Shown piece after piece: positions 27,050-35,407 of a stretch of DNA of 64,000 nucleotides; within the stretch, counting starts at the first letter, position 1, and the number at the start of each line of letters is the position of its first letter. This stretch comes from Mesorhizobium sp. 65-26 (GTDB lineage: Bacteria > Pseudomonadota > Alphaproteobacteria > Rhizobiales > Rhizobiaceae): NCBI GenBank assembly GCA_001899205.1, contig MKVL01000009.1, positions 177,032 through 241,031 of the forward strand. The letters are read 5' to 3'. Made by a program: the position numbers and the translations under genes. The notes beneath the pieces are model-generated. The model was not told where the DNA came from. It ran no database searches and was given only the letters and a program-made list of their open reading frames with translations.

Positions 27050-28021
27050 ATGGAACTCCCCGCCCCTCTTCGACAGGCCGTCGACCGCACCCTCGAAAAG
27101 GTGCCCCTGCAGCAACTCAGGCAGGCCGCCAGGACGCTGTCGGAACGCTACCGCGCCGAACTGCGCGACGGCCGCCTGCACATGGCCGACGACCTGGCGG
27201 TGAAGGCCTATCTGGCCGCGCGACTGCCGGCAACGTACGCAGCCGTGCGGGCGAGCATCGAGGCCCTGTCCGAGGCGCGGGCCGATTTCGAGCCTCGGAC
27301 CTTGCTCGATATCGGCGCCGGACCTGGCACAATGCTTTGGGCCACTGTTGACCGCTGGCCGGATCTAAAGAAGGCTGTCCTGCTCGAGGCGAGCGCGTCC
27401 GCGCGCAGGCTCGGCGAGGCGATGGCCGCCCATGCCATGCCGACCGGCGTCACCTGGATAGCCGGCGACGCGACCATCGATCTCACGGACCTCGAACCCG
27501 CCGACCTGGTCAGCGCCGCCTATGTGCTGGACGAGATCGTCCCGGCCTCCTTGCCGAAACTGATCGACGGGCTCTGGCGACTCACCGCTAACGTGCTGCT
27601 CATCGTCGAACCGGGTACGCCCGCCGGCTGGCAGCGCATCCTCGCGGCCCGACGGCAACTGATCGAGGCCGGCGCGCATGTGCTGGCCCCCTGCCCGCAC
27701 GAGGCGCCCTGCCCGCTCATCCAGCCCGACTGGTGCCATTTTTCCCGCCGCGTCGCCCGCTCGCGCCTGCACCGCCTGACCAAGGACGCCGAGGTGCCAT
27801 GGGAGGACGAGAAGTTCATCTACCTGGCCGCCTCGCGGCGCCAGACCGATTCGCGCCCGTCCCGGGTGATCGCCCCGGCCAGGGCCGGTTCCGGCAAGGT
27901 GACGCTCAAATTGTGCCGCCCGGACGGGAGCGCCGGCGAGCAGCTCTTCACCAAGCGCGACGGCGAGCTTTTCAAGATGGCCAGGCGACTCGACTGGGGT
28001 GAGACGCTCGGCGAAAACTAG
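27050..28021 (+). CDS. Small ribosomal subunit Rsm22 family protein
   Basis: The 323-residue protein has a SAM-methyltransferase-like core: TLLDIGAGPGTMLWA, AYVLDEIVP and LLIVEPGTPAGWQ. This is the Rsm22/METTL17 pattern, a family that binds the mitochondrial small ribosomal subunit during assembly. Cysteines occur as C-x5-C-x7-C in APCPHEAPCPLIQPDWCHF, with a fourth Cys about 60 residues later (TLKLCRPDG). This matches the arrangement proposed to hold an iron-sulfur cluster in the mitochondrial relatives. It follows ynfA by 3 nt. The role in bacteria is inferred as 30S assembly. Confidence 0.88.
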   Translation: MELPAPLRQAVDRTLEKVPLQQLRQAARTLSERYRAELRDGRLHMADDLAVKAYLAARLPATYAAVRASIEALSEARADFEPRTLLDIGAGPGTMLWATVDRWPDLKKAVLLEASASARRLGEAMAAHAMPTGVTWIAGDATIDLTDLEPADLVSAAYVLDEIVPASLPKLIDGLWRLTANVLLIVEPGTPAGWQRILAARRQLIEAGAHVLAPCPHEAPCPLIQPDWCHFSRRVARSRLHRLTKDAEVPWEDEKFIYLAASRRQTDSRPSRVIAPARAGSGKVTLKLCRPDGSAGEQLFTKRDGELFKMARRLDWGETLGEN

Positions 28022-28031
28022 CCGCGAGATT

Positions 28032-28046
28032 GTTCTTGCTTCGTTC
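28032..28046. promoter_or_regulatory. Candidate LexA (SOS) box upstream of dnaB
   Basis: GTTC (28032-28035), seven bases, then GTTC (28043-28046) is an exact match to the alphaproteobacterial LexA direct repeat GTTC-N7-GTTC, with T flanking as in typical sites. It lies 193 nt upstream of dnaB. Such a match is expected about twice by chance in a window this size on both strands. Confidence 0.35.
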
Positions 28047-28239
28047 CGATATCAGGCCTAAGAATCAGAGCTTGCCGAGTCAACCGGAATCAGGGCGTCC
28101 GCATACTCTCCTGTGGACGGTTCGTCGTTCCTGTGAACAACGTGCATCAAGCTCAGTTGGCTTTGCAGTGATGCAGAAAGGTCAGCACCCAATCGTGTCG
28201 TTCTGATATCGAGAAGCCGGGATCGAAATCGGGGACATC

Positions 28240-29736
28240 ATGGCAGAGGCAGCGCGAAAAATTGGCGTGGCGGAAGCACCGCTCTACCGCGAGGCACCGA
28301 ACAACATCGAAGCCGAACAGGCGTTGCTCGGCGCGATACTGGTCAACAACGACGCCTTCTACCGGGTCTCCGACTTCCTCAAGCCGGCGCATTTCTACGA
28401 GCCGCTGCACCGCAAGATCTTCGAGGTCGCGGCCGAATTGATCCGCATGGGCAAGATCGCGACGCCGATCACGCTGAAGACCTTCCTCCCGGCCGAGGAA
28501 AAGGTCGGCGACATGACGGTGGCGCAGTATGTGGTGCGGTTGGCCGTGGAAGCGGTGACCGTCGTCAACGCCGCTGACTACGGCCGGGCGATCTACGACC
28601 TCGCCACGCGGCGCGCTCTGATCACCGTCGGCGAGGACATGGTCAACATCGCCTACGACGCGCCCGTCGACATGGCGCCCTCCGAGCAGATCGAGGACGC
28701 GGAACGGCGCCTGTTCGAACTGGCCGAAACCGGACGCTACGACGGCGGCTTCGAAAGCTTCAACGACGCGGTCAAGACCGCCGTCGATATGGCGAACGCC
28801 GCCTACATGCGCGACGGCGGTCTGTCGGGCGTCTCCACCGGAATGCGCGATCTCGACCGCCGCATGGGTGGCCTGCAGCCTTCCGACCTGATCGTGCTTG
28901 CCGGACGCCCTGGCATGGGCAAGACTTCGCTTGCCACCAACATCGCCTTCAACATCGCCGAAGCCTACGAACCGGTGCAGCAGGCGGATGGCTCCTTCAA
29001 GGCGGCCAATGGCGGTGTCGTCGGCTTCTTCTCGCTCGAAATGTCGTCCGAACAGCTCGCGACCCGTATCATTTCCGAGCAGACGGAAATCTCGTCCTCC
29101 AAGATCCGCCGCGGCGAGATCACGGAAATGGATTTCGAGAAGCTTGTCGCCTGCTCGCAGACCATGCAGAAGATCCCGCTGTTCATCGACCAGACCGGCG
29201 GTATCTCCATCGCGCAGCTTTCGGCGCGAGCGCGCCGCCTGAAGCGCCAGCGCGGCCTCGACCTCATCGTCATCGACTATATCCAACTGATGCAGGGCTC
29301 GAGCGCCAAGTCCTCGCAGAACCGCGTGCAGGAAATCACCGAGATCACGACCGGCCTCAAGGCGCTGGCCAAGGAACTGGGCGTGCCGATCATCGCGCTG
29401 TCCCAGCTCTCGCGTCAGGTCGAAAGCCGCGACGACAAGCGCCCGCAACTGTCGGACCTGCGCGAATCCGGTTCCATCGAGCAGGACGCCGACGTGGTGA
29501 TCTTCGTTTATCGCGAGGAGTACTACCTCAAGAACAAAGAACCGAAGCTCGGCACGGAAGAGCACGTGAAGTGGGAAATGGACATGAACGAATCGCGCGG
29601 CAAGGCCGAGGTGATCGTGGCCAAGCAGCGTCACGGACCGACGGGCACCGTCAGCCTCGCCTTCCACGGCGAATTCACCCGCTTCTCCGATCTGGCAGAA
29701 GAGCATCACCTGCCGGAGAGGTTTGGTCAGGAGTGA
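28240..29736 (+). CDS. dnaB: Replicative DNA helicase DnaB
   Basis: The 498-residue protein has the N-terminal primase-interacting domain (NNIEAEQALLGAILVNNDAF) and a RecA-like helicase domain. That domain contains Walker A AGRPGMGKTSLA, Walker B LIVIDYIQLM and arginine-finger region segments (DLRESGSIEQDADVV). DnaB unwinds DNA at the fork as a hexamer. A short alphaproteobacterial insert (EPVQQADGSFKAANGG) lies between the first helicase strands. It is preceded by a 218-nt gap with a candidate SOS box; radA follows 65 nt later. Confidence 0.97.
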   Translation: MAEAARKIGVAEAPLYREAPNNIEAEQALLGAILVNNDAFYRVSDFLKPAHFYEPLHRKIFEVAAELIRMGKIATPITLKTFLPAEEKVGDMTVAQYVVRLAVEAVTVVNAADYGRAIYDLATRRALITVGEDMVNIAYDAPVDMAPSEQIEDAERRLFELAETGRYDGGFESFNDAVKTAVDMANAAYMRDGGLSGVSTGMRDLDRRMGGLQPSDLIVLAGRPGMGKTSLATNIAFNIAEAYEPVQQADGSFKAANGGVVGFFSLEMSSEQLATRIISEQTEISSSKIRRGEITEMDFEKLVACSQTMQKIPLFIDQTGGISIAQLSARARRLKRQRGLDLIVIDYIQLMQGSSAKSSQNRVQEITEITTGLKALAKELGVPIIALSQLSRQVESRDDKRPQLSDLRESGSIEQDADVVIFVYREEYYLKNKEPKLGTEEHVKWEMDMNESRGKAEVIVAKQRHGPTGTVSLAFHGEFTRFSDLAEEHHLPERFGQE

Positions 29737-29801
29737 TTTCTTGTTCGTGAGCCCAACGATGACGCGCCGCTGCTCCCGCCTTCAGGCGCGCGGGTAACAG
29801 C

Positions 29802-31205
29802 GTGGCCAAATCCCGCGTCCAGTTCATCTGCCAGAATTGCGGAACGGTGCATCAGCGCTGGGCCGGCAAGTGCGATTCCTGCGGCGAGTGGAACACGCTG
29901 ATCGAGGAAGGCACCGCCGGCGGCATCGGCTCAGGCCCCGCCAACACGCGCAACGCCCGCAAGGGCCGCGCCGTGGTGCTGACGACGCTTTCCGGCGAGA
30001 TCGAGGACGCGCCGCGCATCATCTCGGGCATCGGCGAACTCGACCGCGCGACCGGCGGGGGCTTCGTGCGGGGCTCGGCGCTCCTGGTCGGCGGAGACCC
30101 CGGCATCGGCAAGTCGACGCTGCTTACCCAGGCCGCCGCGGCGCTCGCTTCGAAAGGACACCGCATCGTCTATGTCTCGGGCGAGGAAGCGGTCGCGCAG
30201 ATCCGGCTGCGCGCGCAGCGGCTTGGCGTTGCCGCCACGCCCGTGGAGCTCGCCGCCGAAACCAATGTCGAGGATATCCTCGCCACCATCGCCGACGGCA
30301 AGCGGCCGGACCTGGTCATCCTCGATTCCATCCAGACGCTGTGGACCGACCTTGCCGATTCGGCACCGGGCACCGTCACCCAGGTGCGCGCCGCCGCCCA
30401 GGCGATGATCCGCTACGCCAAATCCACCGGCGCCGCGATCGTGCTGGTCGGCCACGTCACCAAGGAAGGCCAGATCGCGGGTCCGCGCGTGGTCGAGCAC
30501 ATGGTCGACGGCGTGCTCTATTTCGAGGGCGAAGGCGGCCATCACTACCGCATCCTGCGCACGGTGAAGAACCGTTTCGGACCGACCGACGAGATCGGCG
30601 TCTTCGAGATGTCGGACAAGGGCCTGCGTGAGGTCTCCAACCCGTCGGAGCTCTTCCTCGGCGAACGCCACGCGAAATCGCCAGGCGCCGCCGTCTTCGC
30701 GGGCATGGAAGGCACGCGCCCGGTCCTGGTCGAGATCCAGGCGCTGGTTGCGCCATCCTCGCTCGGCACGCCGCGCCGCGCCGTTGTCGGCTGGGACGGC
30801 TCACGGCTGTCGATGGTGCTGGCGGTGCTGGAGGCGCATTGCGGTGTTCGCTTCGGCCAGCATGACGTCTATCTCAACGTCGCCGGAGGCTACCGCATCT
30901 CGGAGCCTGCGGCCGACGTGGCGGTCGCCGCGGCGCTGGTTTCCTCCCTGACCGGTCTTGCCCTTCCGGCCGATTGCGTCTATTTCGGCGAAATCAGCCT
31001 TTCGGGCGCCGTGAGGCCGGTTGCGCATGCGCAACAGCGTCTCAAGGAAGCCGAAAAGCTTGGTTTCGGAAGCGCGGTTCTGCCCTTGGGCAGCGGGGAA
31101 CTTGCCGGGGGGATTGGGGCCGGCGCTTTCCAGCCCACCGAGCTCGCCGATCTCGTCGCACGCATAGCCGGCTCAAGGCGTAGCCGTGTCGACGAGCAGG
31201 ATTGA
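29802..31205 (+). CDS. radA: DNA repair protein RadA
   Basis: The 467-residue protein has an N-terminal C4 zinc finger (FICQNCGTVHQRWAGKCDSC), a RecA-like ATPase with Walker A GGDPGIGKSTLL, and the RadA-specific KNRFG motif in TVKNRFGPTDEIG. The C-terminal Lon-protease-like domain lies from about residue 290. It promotes branch migration in recombinational repair. The start is GTG at 29802, directly before the conserved AKSRVQFICQNCG. Confidence 0.96.
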   Translation: MAKSRVQFICQNCGTVHQRWAGKCDSCGEWNTLIEEGTAGGIGSGPANTRNARKGRAVVLTTLSGEIEDAPRIISGIGELDRATGGGFVRGSALLVGGDPGIGKSTLLTQAAAALASKGHRIVYVSGEEAVAQIRLRAQRLGVAATPVELAAETNVEDILATIADGKRPDLVILDSIQTLWTDLADSAPGTVTQVRAAAQAMIRYAKSTGAAIVLVGHVTKEGQIAGPRVVEHMVDGVLYFEGEGGHHYRILRTVKNRFGPTDEIGVFEMSDKGLREVSNPSELFLGERHAKSPGAAVFAGMEGTRPVLVEIQALVAPSSLGTPRRAVVGWDGSRLSMVLAVLEAHCGVRFGQHDVYLNVAGGYRISEPAADVAVAAALVSSLTGLALPADCVYFGEISLSGAVRPVAHAQQRLKEAEKLGFGSAVLPLGSGELAGGIGAGAFQPTELADLVARIAGSRRSRVDEQD

Positions 31206-31232
31206 TGCGGCTCATGCAGTGGGGCGAAGAAC

Positions 31233-31901
31233 ATGCCGATTACCTTGCTTGACGGAATTCTCGTCGGCTTCACCCTGGTCTCGGCAATGCTTGCCATGGT
31301 CCGCGGGTTTTCGCGCGAAGTCCTCTCCGTCGTTTCATGGGCGGCAGCCGCAGCGGCGGCCTTCTTCTTCTACAAGCCGGTGCTGCCCTACGTTCAGCCC
31401 TATGTGGACAACGACAAGATCGCCATGGCGGCCTCGGCCGGCGTCGTCTTCATCATCGCGCTGATCGTCGTCAGCGTCATCACCATGAAGCTCGCCGACT
31501 GGATCATCGATTCCAGGATCGGCGCTCTCGATCGCACGCTTGGCTTTCTCTACGGCGCGGCGCGCGGCATCCTGGTCGTCGCCGTGGCCCTGATGTTCTT
31601 CAACTGGCTGGCGGGGGCGAAGTCGCCCAACTGGATCGCAGAGGCCAAGTCACGTCCCCTGCTCGAATCGATCGGCAACAAGATCGAAAGCCTGATGCCC
31701 GACGATCCGGAAAACGTGATCCTGAAGAAGCTTAACAAGGCGACCAACGGCGCTGGAGCACCGGCCGCGACGGGCGCGCCGGCCACGGAAGCCCCGGCGA
31801 ATGGCGATGACAGCAACACGCCGGCGCCGGACGACAGCGGCAACGACGCCGCCCCCGCGGACAACGCCCCGGCGCCGGCCAATCCCGCGCCAGCCAATTG
31901 A
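31233..31901 (+). CDS. CvpA family membrane protein
   Basis: The 222-residue protein has four membrane helices (starting LDGILVGFTLVSAMLAMVRG) and the CvpA pattern GFSREVLSVVSWAAAAA, IDSRIGALDRTLGFLYGAARG. The last ~60 residues are a disordered Ala/Pro/Asp/Asn-rich tail. CvpA is needed for colicin V production in E. coli and lies upstream of purF there, as here. The gap to radA is 27 nt and purF follows within 115 nt. Confidence 0.92.
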   Translation: MPITLLDGILVGFTLVSAMLAMVRGFSREVLSVVSWAAAAAAAFFFYKPVLPYVQPYVDNDKIAMAASAGVVFIIALIVVSVITMKLADWIIDSRIGALDRTLGFLYGAARGILVVAVALMFFNWLAGAKSPNWIAEAKSRPLLESIGNKIESLMPDDPENVILKKLNKATNGAGAPAATGAPATEAPANGDDSNTPAPDDSGNDAAPADNAPAPANPAPAN

Positions 31902-32016
31902 TGCGCGGCGCCCGCGCCAGAAAGGCGCAGGCGATCATGTGAAAGGCGAGAGGACGCGCGTTGCTTTCGACGCGCGCACGCCTTATATGGCGGTTTTAGC
32001 GGAGCTTGAGCCCCAG

Positions 32017-33498
32017 ATGGCAGACTCAAAGGCAGACGCAGGCGACGTGCTTTCCGCCGAGGCCGACGATCACTTCCACGACGAATGCGGCGTGTTCGGC
32101 ATTTTCGGCCGGCAGGATGCCGCGGCTATCGTCACACTCGGCCTCCACGCCTTGCAGCACCGTGGCCAGGAGGCGGCCGGCATCGTCTCCTATGACGGCA
32201 GCCAGTTCCACGTCGAGCGTCATGTCGGCCTGATCGGCGACACCTTCACCAAGCAGCGGGTCATCGACAGCCTGCAGGGCAACCGGGCCATCGGCCACAC
32301 GCGCTACGCCACGACAGGCGGCGCCGGCGTTCGCAACATCCAACCCTTCTTCGCCGAGCTCGCCGAAGGCGGCCTCGCTGTCGCCCACAACGGCAACCTC
32401 ACCAATGCGCTGACCGTGCAGCGGGCATTGCAGAAACAGGGCTCGATCTTCTCCTCGACCTCCGACACCGAGACGCTGCTGCATCTCGTCGCCACCAGCA
32501 AGGAACGCGACCTCAATTCGCGCTTCATCGAAGCGGTGCGTCAGGTCGAGGGCGCATTCTCGCTGGTCGCGCTGACGGCCAAGAAGATGATCGGCTGCCG
32601 CGATCCGCTCGGTATCAGGCCGCTTGTCCTGGGCGACCTCGACGGCGCCTGGATTCTTGCCTCGGAAACCTGCGCGCTCGACATCATCGGCGCGCGTTTC
32701 GTGCGCGATATCAAGCCGGGCGAGATGGTCGTCGTCACGTCGAAGGGCATTGAGAGCATCTTCCCCTTCGAACAGCAGAAGACCCGCTTCTGCATCTTCG
32801 AATATGTCTATTTTGCCCGCCCGGATTCTTCGGTCGAGGGACGCAACGTCTACGAGGTGCGCAAGCGCATTGGCGCCGAGCTCGCCAAGGAAAGCCCGGT
32901 GGAGGCCGATGTCGTGGTGCCGGTCCCGGATTCCGGAACGCCGGCCGCGATCGGGTTCAGCCAGGCTGCCGGCATCCCGTTCGAGCTTGGCATCATCCGC
33001 AACCACTATGTCGGACGGACCTTCATCCAGCCTGGCGATTCGATCCGCCATATGGGCGTCAAGCTGAAGCACAACGCCAACCGTCGCATCATCGAGGGCA
33101 AGCGCGTGGTGCTGGTCGACGATTCCATCGTGCGCGGCACCACCAGCCAGAAGATCGTGCAGATGGTGCGCGACGCGGGCGCGAAGGAAGTGCACATGCG
33201 CATCGCCTCGCCGCCAACGCGCGCCTCCTGCTTCTACGGCGTGGACACGCCGGAGAAGTCCAAGCTGCTGGCCTCGCGCATGTCGGTGGCGGAAATGGCC
33301 GACTTCATCCGGGTCGATTCTCTGGGCTTCCTGGACATTGAAGGGCTTTACCGGGCGGTCGGCGAACCCGGCCGCAATGGCGAGCAGCCGCAATTCTGCG
33401 ATGCCTGCTTCACCGGAGAGTATCCGACCCGCCTGCTCGATTTCGAAGGCCACGACAATGTGCGCACGCTGTCGCTGCTAGCGACCAGCGGGGCATAG
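32017..33498 (+). CDS. purF: Amidophosphoribosyltransferase
   Basis: The 493-residue protein has the glutaminase domain with the catalytic Cys in HDECGVFGIFG, then HRGQEAAGIVSYDG and HTRYATTG. The phosphoribosyltransferase domain carries the PRPP loop VVLVDDSIVRGTTS. About 23 residues precede the Cys and must be removed as a propeptide. Cysteines in FCIFEYVYFARPDS and the C-terminal FCDACF suit the iron-sulfur (Bacillus-like) class. It catalyses the first step of purine synthesis. An in-frame ATG at 31987 would add ten residues (MAVLAELEPQ) and remains possible. Confidence 0.94.
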   Translation: MADSKADAGDVLSAEADDHFHDECGVFGIFGRQDAAAIVTLGLHALQHRGQEAAGIVSYDGSQFHVERHVGLIGDTFTKQRVIDSLQGNRAIGHTRYATTGGAGVRNIQPFFAELAEGGLAVAHNGNLTNALTVQRALQKQGSIFSSTSDTETLLHLVATSKERDLNSRFIEAVRQVEGAFSLVALTAKKMIGCRDPLGIRPLVLGDLDGAWILASETCALDIIGARFVRDIKPGEMVVVTSKGIESIFPFEQQKTRFCIFEYVYFARPDSSVEGRNVYEVRKRIGAELAKESPVEADVVVPVPDSGTPAAIGFSQAAGIPFELGIIRNHYVGRTFIQPGDSIRHMGVKLKHNANRRIIEGKRVVLVDDSIVRGTTSQKIVQMVRDAGAKEVHMRIASPPTRASCFYGVDTPEKSKLLASRMSVAEMADFIRVDSLGFLDIEGLYRAVGEPGRNGEQPQFCDACFTGEYPTRLLDFEGHDNVRTLSLLATSGA

Positions 33499-33530
33499 CA
33501 CCGCCCGACCATCCTTACGGAAGCTTTTGC

Positions 33531-34271
33531 ATGACCCTCGACCTCTCCGGCCGCGTGGCGGTCGTTACCGGTGCCTCGCGCGGCATCGGCTATTTCATCG
33601 CCCGGGAACTGGCCGCGGCCGGCGCGCATGTGATCGCGGTTGCGCGCACCGTCGGCGGGCTGGAGGAACTGGACGACCAGATCAAGGCGGCTGGCGGACA
33701 CGCGACGCTGGTGCCGCTCGATCTCGCCGACATGGCCGGCATCGATCGCCTGGGCGGCGCCATCCATGAGCGCTGGGGCAAACTCGACATTCTCGTCGCG
33801 AATGCCGCCGTGCTCGGCGTCATCTCGCCGATCGGCCATGTCGAGGCCAAGACCTTCGAGAAGGTCATGACGATCAACGTCACGGCCACCTGGCGCATGA
33901 TCCGTTCGGTCGACCCGCTGCTCAGGCTGTCGGACGCCGGCCGCGCCATCGTTCTGACTTCCAGCCTGGCGCATTCGGCGCGCGCGTTCTGGGCGCCCTA
34001 TGCGGCCTCGAAAGCCGCCGTGGAGGCGATGGTCCGTTCCTGGGCGCAGGAGACGCAAAGCCTAGCGTTGCGCGTCAACGCCGCCGATCCCGGCGGCACC
34101 CGCACGGCCATGCGCGCGCAGGCCATGCCCGGCGAGGATCCCGAGACGCTGCCGCATCCCTCGGAGATCGCCAAGCGCATCGTGCCGTTGGCGAGCCCAG
34201 ACCTGACGGAAACGGGCTTGATCTTCCAGGCCAAGCACAATCGCTTCGTCGCCTATCGCCAGCCGGAATAG
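33531..34271 (+). CDS. Short-chain dehydrogenase/reductase
   Basis: The 246-residue SDR has the nucleotide-binding TGASRGIGYFIA, catalytic Ser in VLTSSLAHSARAF and the YAASKAA Tyr/Lys pair. MTLDLSGRVAVVTGA is the start. It resembles YciK-like oxidoreductases, but the substrate is unknown. It lies 32 nt after purF on the same strand and is likely co-transcribed, although a purine role is not implied. Confidence 0.9.
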   Translation: MTLDLSGRVAVVTGASRGIGYFIARELAAAGAHVIAVARTVGGLEELDDQIKAAGGHATLVPLDLADMAGIDRLGGAIHERWGKLDILVANAAVLGVISPIGHVEAKTFEKVMTINVTATWRMIRSVDPLLRLSDAGRAIVLTSSLAHSARAFWAPYAASKAAVEAMVRSWAQETQSLALRVNAADPGGTRTAMRAQAMPGEDPETLPHPSEIAKRIVPLASPDLTETGLIFQAKHNRFVAYRQPE

Positions 34272-34432
34272 AGGCCGCGCCAAGGGCTGCATCGTCGGTG
34301 CGAGCAGCCTTCGAACGACGTCGATCACGCGACTGTAATATTGCAGCGCACACAGTCATGGCGGCCACGCTTTCGCCATTCCTCAAGAGTTGATAAGGTC
34401 CATCGACTCCCACAACAAAACGAGGAATTCCC

Positions 34433-34654
34433 ATGGCAGCTTCATCCGTAGCGTTGGTCTGGTATCTGGTGATTGCCGGCCCGCAAGGCGGCATGGTCGT
34501 TCTGCCAAGCACCTTCGACACGCGCGAGCAGTGCACCAACGCCATCGCGGAATATCAGAAGCAGCCGACCCCGTCCGGCTGGTCGGTGCAGTGCGTACCG
34601 AGCGCCTCGCCCTTCACCGATGAAGGCGATAACGAAGTGCCCTCGGCGCAATAG
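34433..34654 (+). CDS. Small hypothetical protein
   Basis: The 73-residue protein begins MAASSVALVWYLVIAGPQGG, a short hydrophobic segment that may act as an anchor or signal. Two cysteines follow (EQCTNAIAEY and SVQCVPSAS), likely able to form a disulfide. A good ribosome site (GAGGAA) precedes the ATG. I do not recognise a named family. It is monocistronic with a strong inverted repeat downstream. Confidence 0.65.
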   Translation: MAASSVALVWYLVIAGPQGGMVVLPSTFDTREQCTNAIAEYQKQPTPSGWSVQCVPSASPFTDEGDNEVPSAQ

Positions 34655-34685
34655 CCGGCACCTCTTTCAGACAGCAACAAGTCAC

Positions 34686-34720
34686 CGGTCCCCTGAACCA
34701 GCAGAACGTTCAGGGGACCG
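34686..34720. terminator. Perfect 12-bp inverted repeat between convergent genes
   Basis: CGGTCCCCTGAA (34686-34697) and TTCAGGGGACCG (34709-34720) form a perfect 12-bp stem with an 11-nt loop, centrally placed between the small hypothetical gene and the OsmC gene. No T-run follows on either strand, so it may act as a two-way roadblock or 3'-end stabiliser. Confidence 0.45.
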
Positions 34721-34756
34721 TGCTGATTCGGGCTGCGGACCGGCCCATCAGGGTTC

Positions 34757-35263
34757 TCAGCGTTCGGCGCGGACCGTCAATTCCGGCCGCTGGTTGATTG
34801 TCTGGAACACGACGCAGTAGCGCTCGGTGAGCTTGAGCAGCGAATCGATGCGTTCCTGCGGCTCGTCAGTGTCGAGGTGGAATGTCAGCCGGATGGCGCG
34901 GAAGCCGACCGGCGCCTCCTTCGACACGCCGAGCGTGCCGCGAAAATCGAGATCACCTTCAGCCTCGATCGTCGCCTTTCCCAGCCTGAACTCCAGCGCG
35001 GTCGCCACCGCCTTCAGCGTCACCCCGGCGCACGCCACCAGCGCCTCCAGCAACATGTCGCCGGAGCAGAGCTCAAGCCCCGAGCCGCCCGTTGCCGGGT
35101 GAAGACCGGCTATGGCAAGGGCCCTGCCCGTCTCGATCTTGCAGGCGATCGACTGGTCGTCGATGCTGCCCTTGGCGAGAAGCGTTATCAGCGCGCGCGC
35201 GGCGTCGTCGCGATAGGCGGCTTTGAGCGGCGTCTGCATGGCTTTAAGTGCGGTCGCGTCCAT
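34757..35263 (-). CDS. OsmC family protein
   Basis: The 168-residue protein fits the OsmC/Ohr fold: N-terminal strands, then the helix with the two redox cysteines in LELCSGDMLLEALVACAGVT, and a C-terminal TLTERYCVVF-like segment (LLKLTERYCVVFQTI). OsmC proteins reduce organic hydroperoxides, but this branch is less well defined and may act on other thiol substrates. The start MDATALKAMQTPLK was chosen as the first Met that gives a normal family length. It is divergent from the S10 peptidase gene. Confidence 0.85.
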   Translation of the reverse strand: MDATALKAMQTPLKAAYRDDAARALITLLAKGSIDDQSIACKIETGRALAIAGLHPATGGSGLELCSGDMLLEALVACAGVTLKAVATALEFRLGKATIEAEGDLDFRGTLGVSKEAPVGFRAIRLTFHLDTDEPQERIDSLLKLTERYCVVFQTINQRPELTVRAER

Positions 35264-35407
35264 CTTTTTGCCCTTTCGATGGTCTTTTCCCTTGATAGCA
35301 CTGTCTGGCAGGTCGCGCGCGAGGATATGGCGCAGCCATCCCACGCCAGCCCTTTGACTTCGACGGCTCCGACCATAGGTTGGCAAAAACCGTTCCCTGG
35401 AGGTGCC

